Part shown: positions 1 through 8,659 of the stretch, one piece after another | How the letters are laid out: each line of letters starts with the position of its first letter | Position numbering within the stretch: the first letter of the stretch is position 1 | DNA from: JADJAH01 sp964615795 | Lineage (GTDB): Bacteria > Bacteroidota > Ignavibacteria > Tepidaquicellales > Tepidaquicellaceae | NCBI GenBank assembly: GCA_964615795.1 | Contig: CAZTQR010000002.1 | Coordinates: 1 to 64,000, forward strand | Reading direction: 5' to 3' | Length of the DNA stretch: 64,000 nucleotides | The notes under the pieces: model-generated | Databases searched by the model: none | What the model saw: the letters and a program-made list of their open reading frames with translations, nothing else | What the model was told of the DNA's origin: nothing | Position numbers and translations under genes: made by a program

Positions 1-325
1 ATCGATCTGTTTTCATAACTTTCTCTTCTTTATGAAAATGTTTTGGACGGCATTGTTGCCGGAGTCCAACCTGGTCCAAAATGTTTTACTTATGATTTCC
101 ATCTGCTTAGGAGATCCTTTCAGCAGGAAGTTGATCGCTTTCAATTGAACGATCAAAGGAAGACGATTCAGTTCAAGTGCATTCGATATTCAAAATGCAG
201 TAAAGCAAAGGCACCCAAAACTAATACAGAATTGACGCAGCTGAACCTTTGCAGACAAGAAATTAATTGTAAATAACTGCCAAAATCTTTAATTTGCGTG
301 GAATTTACACAGGAGCCTGCATAGC
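1..325. other. Left-edge stretch without a recognisable gene
   Basis: Short open frames occur on both strands here, but none has a recognisable domain, a signal peptide or a convincing ribosome binding site. The only clear signal is an AGGAG sequence at 311-315 that serves the TTG start of sdhC. The stretch probably holds the sdhC promoter region, but I see no confident promoter boxes. Confidence 0.6.
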
Positions 326-763
326 TTGGAAAGCGGTACCGGTACACAGACCACATACAAGAACATAAAGACTTTTAACCAGAAAAACTGGATCAGCCAG
401 AACCTGAGTTACAAAAAGGACGACGGAAGCTGGGCCTGGATCCTCCACCGGATCACCGGAATTGCGCTGATTGCATATCTCTTTCTGCATATTTATTCAC
501 TCAGCCCGCTGACACAGGGCGAGGCCGCATTCAATGCAAAGATGGCGACTTTTGCGAGTCCGCTGTTCATGGTGATAGAATGGCTGCTCTTTGCATTTGT
601 GCTGTTTCATTCGCTAAACGGCATCAGAATCGTGATCGTGGATTGGGCAGACGGCGCAAAGTACCACAAACAGCTTTACCGGCTCTCATGGGTTCTCGGG
701 ATCATTCTCTTTCTCGCAATGGGAGCGCTGATGTTCTCACATGAATTGAAGAAATTATTCTAA
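326..763 (+). CDS. sdhC: Succinate dehydrogenase/fumarate reductase cytochrome b subunit (SdhC)
   Basis: This is a 145-residue membrane anchor of respiratory complex II, which passes electrons from succinate oxidation to quinone and usually binds haem b. About 35 soluble residues precede three hydrophobic helices. The first helix starts in HRITGIALIAYLFLH and the second contains FHSLNGIRIVIVDW, the typical SdhC signatures with conserved histidines. The start is TTG at 326, placed 10 bases after AGGAG (311-315). No in-frame ATG lies near the N-terminus. sdhD follows after 15 bases, so the two form an operon. Oddly, the flavoprotein and iron-sulfur subunits are not downstream; they must be upstream of the window or elsewhere. 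Confidence 0.9.
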   Translation: MESGTGTQTTYKNIKTFNQKNWISQNLSYKKDDGSWAWILHRITGIALIAYLFLHIYSLSPLTQGEAAFNAKMATFASPLFMVIEWLLFAFVLFHSLNGIRIVIVDWADGAKYHKQLYRLSWVLGIILFLAMGALMFSHELKKLF

Positions 764-778
764 GAGGGGCTCTTAAGC

Positions 779-1141
779 ATGTATAAGTATAAAGCTTCCA
801 AAGATACCGGATCAAAGAGCTGGGTAATGCAGAGGATAACCGGCCTTGCACTGGTTGTTCTGATGATCGGGCACTACATTCTAATGCATTATCATCCCGA
901 TTCAGGCCATACATATCAGGCGGTTCTTGCACGAATGCAGTTTTCATGGTACAGGATAATTGACCTTACATTCATCGTACTGGGAATGTATCACGGGCTG
1001 AACGGGATCTGGAACATTTTCAGGGATTACAGGCTCAAACCGTGGCTGAAACTTTCGATACTGTCTGCACTTATAATATTCGGCATAGCATTTACAGCGT
1101 GGGGTTTCAATATCGTATTCTCGATTCCTTATGTTAACTGA
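779..1141 (+). CDS. sdhD: Succinate dehydrogenase hydrophobic anchor subunit (SdhD)
   Basis: This 120-residue protein has three predicted membrane helices and is the second complex II anchor. WVMQRITGLALVVLMIGHY (helix 1) and GMYHGLNGIWNI (helix 2) mirror the HRITG and HSLNG motifs of the preceding gene and supply the expected histidines. ATG at 779 follows GAGGGG (764-769). It is cotranscribed with sdhC. No sdhA or sdhB follows: the next gene is an unrelated histone-like gene 104 bases on. The assignment to SdhD rather than a fumarate reductase anchor rests on length and order and is inferred. Confidence 0.85.
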   Translation: MYKYKASKDTGSKSWVMQRITGLALVVLMIGHYILMHYHPDSGHTYQAVLARMQFSWYRIIDLTFIVLGMYHGLNGIWNIFRDYRLKPWLKLSILSALIIFGIAFTAWGFNIVFSIPYVN

Positions 1142-1245
1142 CAGTTCTCCTGAAAGAGGCAAGGTCTTGATTTATATTTGAGCAGTACACATTCAGCGAA
1201 GACCGGAAAAAAATCTCATAAACAAAACCAAAAAGGAGAAACAAG

Positions 1246-1434
1246 ATGGAAAAATTCAACGACCTGAAGACCATTCTCGACGATATGGCGGTTGACATCG
1301 AGAAGTTCTACAGCAAGGGACAGAATGCCGCGGGCACCAGGTTGAGAAAATCCCTCAATGAGCTGAGAAAGAAGGCAGCCGAAATAAGGAAGGACATTCA
1401 GGACGAAAGGCTGAAGAGGAAGACGCAGGGATAA
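1246..1434 (+). CDS. Histone H1-like small basic protein
   Basis: This is a 62-residue, lysine/arginine-rich, probably all-helical protein. The segment KFYSKGQNAAGTRLRKSL followed by LRKKAAEIRKDIQ matches the pattern of the short Bacteroidota histone H1 family (related to chlamydial Hc1), which is thought to bind and compact DNA. The length is typical of the bacterial family. A strong AAAAGGAGAA ribosome binding site lies 5-14 bases before the ATG. The gene stands alone: 104 bases separate it from sdhD and a large hairpin follows. Abundant expression is plausible given the good ribosome binding site and terminator, but that is inference. Confidence 0.8.
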   Translation: MEKFNDLKTILDDMAVDIEKFYSKGQNAAGTRLRKSLNELRKKAAEIRKDIQDERLKRKTQG

Positions 1435-1458
1435 AGACCCGGCCTTTGCTTATTTTGT

Positions 1459-1523
1459 AAGTGGAATCTAAAAAAGTTATTCCAACTTCGCATAACTTTC
1501 ATTTAGAATCCACTTTTTGTTTT
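1459..1523 (+). terminator. Long hairpin with T-tract after the histone-like gene
   Basis: Two nested arms pair. The outer arms at 1459-1472 and 1502-1515 are complementary with one mismatch. The inner arms at 1473-1480 and 1492-1499 pair perfectly around an 11-base loop. The 3' arm runs into CTTTTTGTTTT (1513-1523). This fits a rho-independent terminator, though the stem is longer than most. It ends only 14 bases before the TTG start of lepA, so it could also affect lepA expression. Confidence 0.75.
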
Positions 1524-1536
1524 ATTTACTAAACAC

Positions 1537-3333
1537 TTGGATAAACCCGACATAAGAAATTTCTGCATAATCGCTCACATTGACCACGGAAAGTCAACGC
1601 TGGCCGACAGACTGCTTGAAAAGACGCGCACCATAGAAAAGAGGAACATGATCAAACAGGTGCTTGACGACATGGACCTTGAGCAGGAACGCGGTATCAC
1701 GATCAAGCTTCATGCAATTCAGATGAAATACACTTCACCCGAGAAGAAGGAGTACATCCTGAATCTGATAGACACTCCAGGCCATGTTGATTTCTCGTAT
1801 GAAGTTTCACGCTCCCTTGCGGCCTGCGAAGGCGCATTGCTTGTGGTTGATGCCACTCAGGGTGTCGAGGCGCAAACGATCAGCAACCTTTACCTTGCAA
1901 TTGAGAACGGTCTGGAGATCATACCGGTCATCAACAAGATAGACCTGCAGAACTCAATGGTCGAAGAAGTGACGGCACAGATAGTCGAACTTCTCGGATG
2001 CCGCAAGGAAGACATCATACTCGCAAGCGCAAAGGCAGACATAGGCACAGACGATATTCTCAAAGCAATTGTAGAAAGGATCCCTGCCGCAAAGACCGAT
2101 GCAGACAAGCCGCTGCGCGCACTCATATTTGATTCGAAGTTCGATATTTACAGAGGGGTAATTGTTTATATAAGGGTGTTCGAAGGTTCCATAAAGGGAG
2201 GCGATCACATAAAGTTCTTCTTCACGGGAAACGAATTCACCGCAGAGGAGGTCGGGACGCTTAAGATGGGAAGAGTTAAGTCAAAGGTCCTTAGCGCGGG
2301 AGACGTAGGATATCTTATAGCAGGCATCAAGGATGTGAACGATACGCGGGTCGGTGACACTGTATTCAGAAAGGATCAGCCGGTCGAAGAGCCGCTTCCC
2401 GGTTATAAGGAAGTGAAGCCCATGGTGTTCAGCGGGATCTATCCTTCTTCAACTGAGGATTTTGAGAACCTGCGCGAGTCGCTTGCAAAGCTGAAACTCA
2501 ATGATGCCGCTCTGAGTTATGAGCCTGAAACTTCTGTGGCTTTGGGCTTCGGATTCAGGTGCGGATTTTTAGGGATGCTTCACATGGAGATCGTTCAGGA
2601 GCGGCTTGAAAGGGAATACGGGCTTACGATCATTACCACCGTACCCAATGTTGAGTACAAAGTTTACACTACGGCCGGCGAGACAGTGCTTGTTGACAAT
2701 CCTTCATATATGCCTGAGCCGGCAAAGATCAATTACATTGAGGAACCTTACATCACGGCAAACATAATCACGCCGACGGAATTCATCGGGAACCTGATGA
2801 AGCTGGCAAATGAAAGAAGAGGAGTTTTTGTCTCGACAACCTATGTTGATGCAAAGCGGGTTGACCTGCATTTTGAATTTCCTCTGAGCGAGATAGTATT
2901 TGACTTCTACGACAAGCTCAAATCATATTCGAGAGGTTATGCTTCATTCGATTATTCGTTCAAAGATTTCAGGGAATCTGACCTTGTGAAGCTCGACATA
3001 CTTCTGAACGGGGATCCCGTAGATGCGCTTTCGACAATTGTTCACCGCGACAAGGCATTCGACTGGGGCAAGAAGCTTTGCCTAAAGCTTAAGGAACTGA
3101 TCCCGAAGCAGATGTTTGAAGTGGCCATACAGGCCGCAATCGGTTCCAAGATAGTTGCACGCGAAACGATTAGCGCAATGAGAAAGAACGTAACGGCAAA
3201 ATGTTACGGCGGTGACATTTCACGTAAGAGAAAACTTCTTGAGAAACAAAAGGAAGGCAAGAAGCGTATGAAACAGATCGGTTCTGTAGAGATCCCGCAG
3301 GAAGCGTTTCATGCAGTCCTTTCGCTCAACTGA
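1537..3333 (+). CDS. lepA: Elongation factor 4 (LepA), ribosome back-translocating GTPase
   Basis: This 598-residue translational GTPase acts on the ribosome under stress or during initiation. The G1 P-loop AHIDHGKST is at residues 13-21. The switch II motif DTPGHVDF and the NKID G4 motif follow. The EF-G-like domains III and V and the basic LepA-specific C-terminal domain (the GGDISRKRKLLEKQKEGKKRM region, near 565-585) complete the normal family length of about 600. The start is TTG at 1537 without an evident Shine-Dalgarno sequence. It was chosen because family members begin a few residues before IRNFCIIAHIDHG. lepB follows after 40 bases, the classical lepA-lepB arrangement. Confidence 0.97.
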   Translation: MDKPDIRNFCIIAHIDHGKSTLADRLLEKTRTIEKRNMIKQVLDDMDLEQERGITIKLHAIQMKYTSPEKKEYILNLIDTPGHVDFSYEVSRSLAACEGALLVVDATQGVEAQTISNLYLAIENGLEIIPVINKIDLQNSMVEEVTAQIVELLGCRKEDIILASAKADIGTDDILKAIVERIPAAKTDADKPLRALIFDSKFDIYRGVIVYIRVFEGSIKGGDHIKFFFTGNEFTAEEVGTLKMGRVKSKVLSAGDVGYLIAGIKDVNDTRVGDTVFRKDQPVEEPLPGYKEVKPMVFSGIYPSSTEDFENLRESLAKLKLNDAALSYEPETSVALGFGFRCGFLGMLHMEIVQERLEREYGLTIITTVPNVEYKVYTTAGETVLVDNPSYMPEPAKINYIEEPYITANIITPTEFIGNLMKLANERRGVFVSTTYVDAKRVDLHFEFPLSEIVFDFYDKLKSYSRGYASFDYSFKDFRESDLVKLDILLNGDPVDALSTIVHRDKAFDWGKKLCLKLKELIPKQMFEVAIQAAIGSKIVARETISAMRKNVTAKCYGGDISRKRKLLEKQKEGKKRMKQIGSVEIPQEAFHAVLSLN

Positions 3334-3373
3334 TTGAGCACGCAAAGCACGCATAAAATAACTTAAGACGAAC

Positions 3374-4318
3374 TTGGCAGATCAAAGCGATTCACAGAAA
3401 GAAAAAGCAACGAAAGGCACACCGGATACAAAGTCAAAAGAAACAAAAGCGGCCAAACCGAAATCCAAGTCGAGGGAATTCTTTGATGCACTTGTTTATG
3501 CCGCAGTTGTTGCATTCATTATAAAGATATTCCTCTTCGAGGCATTCAGGATCCCGACCGGCTCAATGCAGAATACGCTGTGGGTCGGTGATTTCCTTCT
3601 TGTAACAAAGTTCACATACGGCGCTACAACCCCCAGGAACATTCCGTTTACCGACATCAGGATCCCGTTCGTTAAGCTCCCCGGATTTCACGAACCTGAG
3701 AAAGGCGACATAATTGTCTTCGATTTTCCGGGGGAGAGAGATGAAGTTCAGTCCAAGGAAGTTGTAAATTACATTAAGCGATGCGTTGCAGTGGCGGGCG
3801 ATACTGTGTTCATTCAGGGAAAGAAGCTTTACATAAACGGGGAATTGTTCCCTAATCCTCCCAATGCATTGTTTGACAATATGAACAGGCCGCAGTCGTT
3901 TGCAAACCCGAGAATGTTCCCGAAAGGCGCAGGATGGAATGAAGACTGGTACGGCCCGCTTCGGGTTCCGAAGAAAGGAGACAGGATCAAAATTGACTCT
4001 TCAAATTTTGAGATGTGGAAGACCTTTGTGATGCGGGAGGGCCACTCAATCAGCATGAGCTCAGACAAGAAAGTTCTTGTTGACAATGCAGAGCTTCCGG
4101 GCGGGGAATACACAGTGGAAAAGGATTACCTGTTCATGATGGGAGACAACAGGAACAACTCTCTCGACAGCCGCTACTGGGGATTTCTGCCGGTTGACAA
4201 TGTTGTAGGCAAGGCATTCATAATATACTGGTCGTGGGATCCGAGCATTTCCTTTGCGCAGATCTTTGATCTGCTTGGCACAGTGAGATGGGAACGGATC
4301 GGGCAGTTCATAAAGTGA
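3374..4318 (+). CDS. lepB: Signal peptidase I (LepB)
   Basis: This 314-residue S26 membrane serine protease removes signal peptides from exported proteins at the periplasmic face. A lysine-rich N-terminus precedes one membrane helix (about 37-55). The catalytic serine is in RIPTGSM (S64) and the catalytic lysine in YIKRCVAVAGD (K135). The box MGDNRNNSLDSRYWG near the C-terminus is the conserved domain E. An insert between the catalytic blocks (about 150-230) is usual in Bacteroidota-type enzymes. The start is TTG at 3374. It follows lepA and precedes hemW on the same strand. It probably serves the many exported proteins encoded further right. Confidence 0.96.
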   Translation: MADQSDSQKEKATKGTPDTKSKETKAAKPKSKSREFFDALVYAAVVAFIIKIFLFEAFRIPTGSMQNTLWVGDFLLVTKFTYGATTPRNIPFTDIRIPFVKLPGFHEPEKGDIIVFDFPGERDEVQSKEVVNYIKRCVAVAGDTVFIQGKKLYINGELFPNPPNALFDNMNRPQSFANPRMFPKGAGWNEDWYGPLRVPKKGDRIKIDSSNFEMWKTFVMREGHSISMSSDKKVLVDNAELPGGEYTVEKDYLFMMGDNRNNSLDSRYWGFLPVDNVVGKAFIIYWSWDPSISFAQIFDLLGTVRWERIGQFIK

Positions 4319-4356
4319 TCAGTCCGGCCCGTTTAACTTAATCTCCGAACTGCCGC

Positions 4357-5475
4357 ATGTCCGGCATTTACGTTCACATACCGTTTTGCTCAAGGAGATG
4401 CAGTTACTGCGATTTCTTTTTCATCACCAACCAAAAGCTGATTCCGGATTTTCTTGACTCACTCCGGAAGGAGATAAGGATACGGTCCGGGCTCAATCCT
4501 GCAGATTCATTTGATACAATATTTTTCGGCGGCGGCACTCCTTCCTTAATTGGTGCAAAGAATGTCGGAGAGCTGATCGCATTGATCAGGGACAGCTTCA
4601 ATGTAGAAAGCAACTCCGAGATATCGCTTGAAGCGAACCCTGAAGATCTTGATGCTGAGTTCATAAAGGCTCTTCGAAGTGCCGGAGTAAACCGGCTAAG
4701 CATAGGAGTGCAATCGTTCATTGATGATGAGCTTGAATTCCTTACCAGGCAACACAGCCCCGCGCAGGCAGAAGATGCCGTCAGGGCGGCATCGGAGATA
4801 ATCGGCAATTCCTGCGTTGACCTTATCTGCTCACTCCCCTCTCAGACACAAAACAGCATTTCATATTCCATCGGAAAAGCGATCGACTGCGGAGCCGCGC
4901 ACATATCTGCCTACACTCTTACTTATGAAGACAGGACGCTTCTGACAAAGCAAATGAAGGAAGGCAGTGTAGTAAGGAACACGCCTGAAGCGGAGGCAGA
5001 ACTTTATATGCATGTCTGCCGTGAACTTCAGAGGGCCGGATTCAATCACTACGAAGTGTCAAATTTTGCATTGCCGGGCCGCGAATGCAGGCACAACCGG
5101 AAATACTGGAGTCTCCGCAACTACATCGGCCTCGGACCTTCGGCTCACTCATTCTCAGGGGCAAAAAGATGGAACAATGTCAGCAGTGTAGGTTTCTATA
5201 CGGAGCGGCTGGCTGAAGGGATGCTTCCGGTAGAAAGCGAAACTGAACTTTCAGATGATGAGATAAAGGAAGACTATATCATGCTTGCACTCAGGGCTGA
5301 AGGAGTTTTCTTCAAAGAATTCGGGGACAGGTTTGGCAAAGATTTCAGAGAAGAGTATTCAAATTCCATCCGCGAACTTTGCGCAGGAAACTTTGCCGAG
5401 AAATCTCATGAAAGTTTCAGGCTTACACTCCGCGGTTACATTATTGCAGACGAGATCACAGCAAGATATTTCTGA
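4357..5475 (+). CDS. hemW: Radical SAM haem chaperone HemW
   Basis: This is a 372-residue radical SAM protein of the HemW (HemN-like) family. The cluster-binding cysteines are C11, C15 and C18 in FCSRRCSYCDF, and the SAM-binding GGGTPS is at 58-63. It lacks the extra N-terminal part of true oxygen-independent coproporphyrinogen III oxidase, so HemW, which delivers haem to respiratory enzymes, is the better call. ATG at 4357 lies 38 bases after lepB. The operon lepA-lepB-hemW is plausible. It converges with the PAP2 gene. Confidence 0.92.
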   Translation: MSGIYVHIPFCSRRCSYCDFFFITNQKLIPDFLDSLRKEIRIRSGLNPADSFDTIFFGGGTPSLIGAKNVGELIALIRDSFNVESNSEISLEANPEDLDAEFIKALRSAGVNRLSIGVQSFIDDELEFLTRQHSPAQAEDAVRAASEIIGNSCVDLICSLPSQTQNSISYSIGKAIDCGAAHISAYTLTYEDRTLLTKQMKEGSVVRNTPEAEAELYMHVCRELQRAGFNHYEVSNFALPGRECRHNRKYWSLRNYIGLGPSAHSFSGAKRWNNVSSVGFYTERLAEGMLPVESETELSDDEIKEDYIMLALRAEGVFFKEFGDRFGKDFREEYSNSIRELCAGNFAEKSHESFRLTLRGYIIADEITARYF

Positions 5476-5502
5476 ACATTCTGCAACCGCTCTTTTGCGG
5501 TC

Positions 5503-6450
5503 TCATCCCGCGCCCACAGGCTTCAGTTTATTCCTGTAGAAATAATTTGACACAAGCACAGTAACAACTACAAACGGTACCGCTGCGATAAGGTCTATCA
5601 CATAATGATATCTGAGATAAACGGTCGAGAAGATCATAAGCGCCGAATAAGGCAGATAAAAGAAAAAAGACTTTGAACGGAATTTCCGTGACAGGTATGC
5701 TATAAGCAGAATGACTATCGTATGGCCTGACGGAAATGCATCCCTCTGGGCAAGAAGCATTGCATCAGCGCTTCCTTTTGGTATGGACTCGCCGAAATTG
5801 ATCAGGTCTCTGATTAACTGTGTAATGAACAAGCCCGGAAGCTCAATGTCGGTTGATGCAAAATCATGCAAAGTGAACCTCGGCCCGACAGCAGGTACGA
5901 GAAGGTAACCGATGAATGAAAGGTAGAAGCCGAACATGATAACAAAAATGGCATACTTCATTTCCCTGTACCTGTGCCAGAAGTAAAGCTCGGACGCAAA
6001 GATAACCGGCATCAGATAAAAAATTCCGTAGATGACCTGCATGATCTCGGTAAGTACCGGATGTTCGAGTCCGAACAGTACCTTTGTAGGATCAGCTCCG
6101 AACAGAAACCTGTCCAGCGAAACCAGATAACTGTCGTAAAGAGTGTCGCCCTGGCTGATCATTATCACATACACTTCCTTGAAGCAGAACAGTATTGTGA
6201 AGACAGGGTACCAGAACCTGATGAACCTTGCCGTGCCCGGTGCGGACTCGTCGTCGGGAAAGTTCATTTCGTAATCGGAAACTATGCGGATGCTGATGAG
6301 TATGACAAGGATGTTGACTGCCGGTATGAGAAGTGCCTCGGGTGTTGACCTTACAAATATCAGTGACACAAGGGTCAGAAAAAGGAAGAATGCAATATTC
6401 ATCCAGTCATGAGTCTCGAGATACTTAAGCCTGTTTTTGAATGCGGACAA
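5503..6450 (-). CDS. PAP2-family integral membrane phosphatase
   Basis: This 315-residue protein has about six hydrophobic helices and the acid phosphatase signature PSGH at 240-243, followed by RYHYVID (R280, H282, D286). These supply the phosphate-binding and nucleophilic residues of the PAP2 superfamily. The arrangement resembles the Aur1/inositolphosphotransferase-like branch. Likely substrates are lipid phosphates or undecaprenyl pyrophosphate, but the specificity cannot be read from the sequence. The gene begins 4 bases after the mgtE stop codon, so the two are cotranscribed and probably translationally coupled. Confidence 0.85.
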   Translation of the reverse strand: MSAFKNRLKYLETHDWMNIAFFLFLTLVSLIFVRSTPEALLIPAVNILVILISIRIVSDYEMNFPDDESAPGTARFIRFWYPVFTILFCFKEVYVIMISQGDTLYDSYLVSLDRFLFGADPTKVLFGLEHPVLTEIMQVIYGIFYLMPVIFASELYFWHRYREMKYAIFVIMFGFYLSFIGYLLVPAVGPRFTLHDFASTDIELPGLFITQLIRDLINFGESIPKGSADAMLLAQRDAFPSGHTIVILLIAYLSRKFRSKSFFFYLPYSALMIFSTVYLRYHYVIDLIAAVPFVVVTVLVSNYFYRNKLKPVGAG

Positions 6451-6454
6451 GATC

Positions 6455-7855
6455 CTATACGTGGCTGAGCATGTAAGTTGACACCGTAAGGAACACAGTG
6501 ATACCTATCACATCCTGAAATGCCGTTTCAAAAGGACCCGATGTGATTGCCGGATCAAACCCCAGCCGCTTTGATATCATAGGTGACAGTGTGCCTATCA
6601 CTCCCGCTATATTTATGGAGATGAACATTGACACTGCTACGCTGAGTGCAAAACTGAGCTTGTTTGTATCACTTATCAGATAGCCGATGACCCCGACTGC
6701 CGCTCCGACAGCAACTCCTATGATAAGCGTTGTCCTGACCTGCCTGCTGAGGGGTTCCCACCAGCGTTTGATGCTGACAATTCCCGTATCGAGTCCGCGG
6801 ACAACAATAGATGCGGACTGCAGGCCGGTGTTTCCCGACATTGCAGAAATTATGGGCATGAAGGCGGCAAGAAGTATCACCTTCTCCAGTATCTCATTGT
6901 GGGAAGAAACTACAAACACCGCAAACAATTCGATAAGCAATGTGATCATAAGCCACGGAAGCCTTAGCTTGGCGATCTGAAAAGGTGACTTCCTTTCAAG
7001 TTCTTCCGCATCAGTTCCCGCCATCCGCGCAACATCCTCCTGATACTCTTCTTCCATAACATCCATGACATCATCAATCGTGATCCTTCCGATCACTCTC
7101 ATGTGAGCGTCAACCACCGGCAGAGAAACAAGGTCATAGCTCCTGAAGATCTTGGCAACTTCTTCCTGATCTGTTGCCGCTTCAACATATATCACATCGG
7201 AATTCATTACGTCCTTTACCAGTCTTTCCGGATCCTTCATGGAAATGATAAGCCTCTTCAGCGACATTATGCCTGCCAGCACATTGTCATCGTCCACAAC
7301 CCAAAGATTATAGAACTGGTCTATCTCTTCCCCCCTCTCCTGAACAACTTTGACTGCTTCACTTACGGTCATCTTTGAATTGACTGCAACGAATTCCTTT
7401 GCCATGATCCCGCCGGCAGTGTTCTCATCATAAGTGAGCAGTTCCCTGAGTTCGCGTGAATCCTCTATGTCTATCTTATCGAGCTGTTCGAGGACTTCTT
7501 CCTGCTTCTCCTCCTCAAGGTCTGACACAAAGTCGGTCGCATCGTCAGATTCCATCTCGCTCACTATGTCCGACAGCTTTTCACCTGAAAGGCGCTCGCT
7601 GAACATTTCACGCCTGTCGTCGGAAAGTTCAAGGATCACTTCACCGGCCGTTTCATCGTCAAGAAGATTGAAGAGATACAGCGCGTCCTCGTCATCACGG
7701 ATATTATCAATGATGACAGAAGCGTCAAAGTCGTACAGGTCCGCGAGTATGTTTTTCAGGGCCGCATCAGACCTGTCGTGTATGAGCTGAGTTATGTCGT
7801 CAAGAAGTTCGTCATCAACTTCAAGCACCGACCTATTTTTCTTCTCAGGCGCCAA
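6455..7855 (-). CDS. mgtE: Magnesium transporter MgtE
   Basis: This 466-residue protein has the full MgtE architecture: an acidic helical N domain (about 15-130), two CBS domains (about 140-265) that sense magnesium, and a C-terminal five-helix channel (about 290-460). The pore region contains PIISAMSGNTGLQS, typical of MgtE. It imports Mg2+ across the inner membrane, gated by cytoplasmic Mg2+ bound between the N and CBS domains. It is the first gene of a two-gene minus-strand operon with the PAP2 phosphatase and is divergent from the META-domain lipoprotein. Confidence 0.95.
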   Translation of the reverse strand: MAPEKKNRSVLEVDDELLDDITQLIHDRSDAALKNILADLYDFDASVIIDNIRDDEDALYLFNLLDDETAGEVILELSDDRREMFSERLSGEKLSDIVSEMESDDATDFVSDLEEEKQEEVLEQLDKIDIEDSRELRELLTYDENTAGGIMAKEFVAVNSKMTVSEAVKVVQERGEEIDQFYNLWVVDDDNVLAGIMSLKRLIISMKDPERLVKDVMNSDVIYVEAATDQEEVAKIFRSYDLVSLPVVDAHMRVIGRITIDDVMDVMEEEYQEDVARMAGTDAEELERKSPFQIAKLRLPWLMITLLIELFAVFVVSSHNEILEKVILLAAFMPIISAMSGNTGLQSASIVVRGLDTGIVSIKRWWEPLSRQVRTTLIIGVAVGAAVGVIGYLISDTNKLSFALSVAVSMFISINIAGVIGTLSPMISKRLGFDPAITSGPFETAFQDVIGITVFLTVSTYMLSHV

Positions 7856-8092
7856 TGTGAATTATAAGTGAGGATTAAGGAGAAGCAATCTACTCAAACA
7901 GGCAGGTTTATTCAATCATAAAGGTTCGTTCCCGGCAATGACCGCCGTGATCATTGCGCTATTGCTGACTTTCCGCAAACATGTTTTAAATTGAATTATC
8001 GGGGCATCGTTCATATTTTGGCACATCTTCACATGAGACTTGAATTGCCTGCATTCGGCATTCATTCAATATTTAAAATTCAAAAACATTCG

Positions 8093-8566
8093 ATGAGAAA
8101 CTCCATTCTTGCTTTGTCCGCCGTTCTGCTGGTCATTTCAGCTTTGGCAGGCGGCTGTTCTTCCGGATCAGAAAAGTCAGCAAAGAACAGCTCCGATTCA
8201 AAATCTTCCGCACAGCTTTATGATAAAAAATGGATGATACAGGATCTTGAAGGAAAGAGAGTTGTATTGCCCGAGGGCGGCAGTGAAATGTTCATGCAGA
8301 TATCTGCTGACGGCAAGACATCAGGCATGACAGGTTGTAACAATTTCACCGGCACAGCAAAACTGTCGGGCAGTAAAATAACTTTTTCACCGCTTGCAAC
8401 AACAAGAAAGATGTGCCCGGAACAGATCATGAACTATGAAAAGAGTTTTCTCGATGCAATTCAGAAAACCGCTTCATACAGCATAAGCGGAAGCACACTC
8501 ACTTTTAAGGATGCTTCCGGCAGTGCTCTTGCGACATTTGTTTCTGCAAGAACAATGGGACAATAA
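8093..8566 (+). CDS. META-domain (HslJ-like) lipoprotein
   Basis: This 157-residue protein is read from ATG at 8093. The frame is open upstream to 7991, but only the start at 8093 gives a signal peptide (MRNSILALSAVLLVISALAGGC) that ends in a lipobox-like cysteine at residue 20. The mature part begins with a serine-rich linker and then a META domain with the hallmark GMTGCNNFTG followed by ITFSPLATTRKMC, as in HslJ-type proteins. The family is envelope-associated; its biochemical role is not well defined. The gene stands alone, divergent from mgtE, with 237 bases between the two start codons. Confidence 0.82.
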   Translation: MRNSILALSAVLLVISALAGGCSSGSEKSAKNSSDSKSSAQLYDKKWMIQDLEGKRVVLPEGGSEMFMQISADGKTSGMTGCNNFTGTAKLSGSKITFSPLATTRKMCPEQIMNYEKSFLDAIQKTASYSISGSTLTFKDASGSALATFVSARTMGQ

Positions 8567-8659
8567 GTTATCATATCATGCTTGCCATAAAGCCGGGTTC
8601 ATCCGACGTGATGAAGCATGTGTTTAGCCTGAATATTCTATGGAAGGTCCATATCTGAG

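Noticed and set aside
43..276. Open frame of 77 codons at the left edge
   Set aside because: It starts with TTG, has no ribosome binding site and no recognisable domain, and its composition is unlike the flanking genes.
4357..5475. Oxygen-independent coproporphyrinogen III oxidase (HemN)
   Set aside because: The protein is short (372 residues) and starts directly at the radical SAM motif, as HemW does, without the N-terminal part of true HemN.
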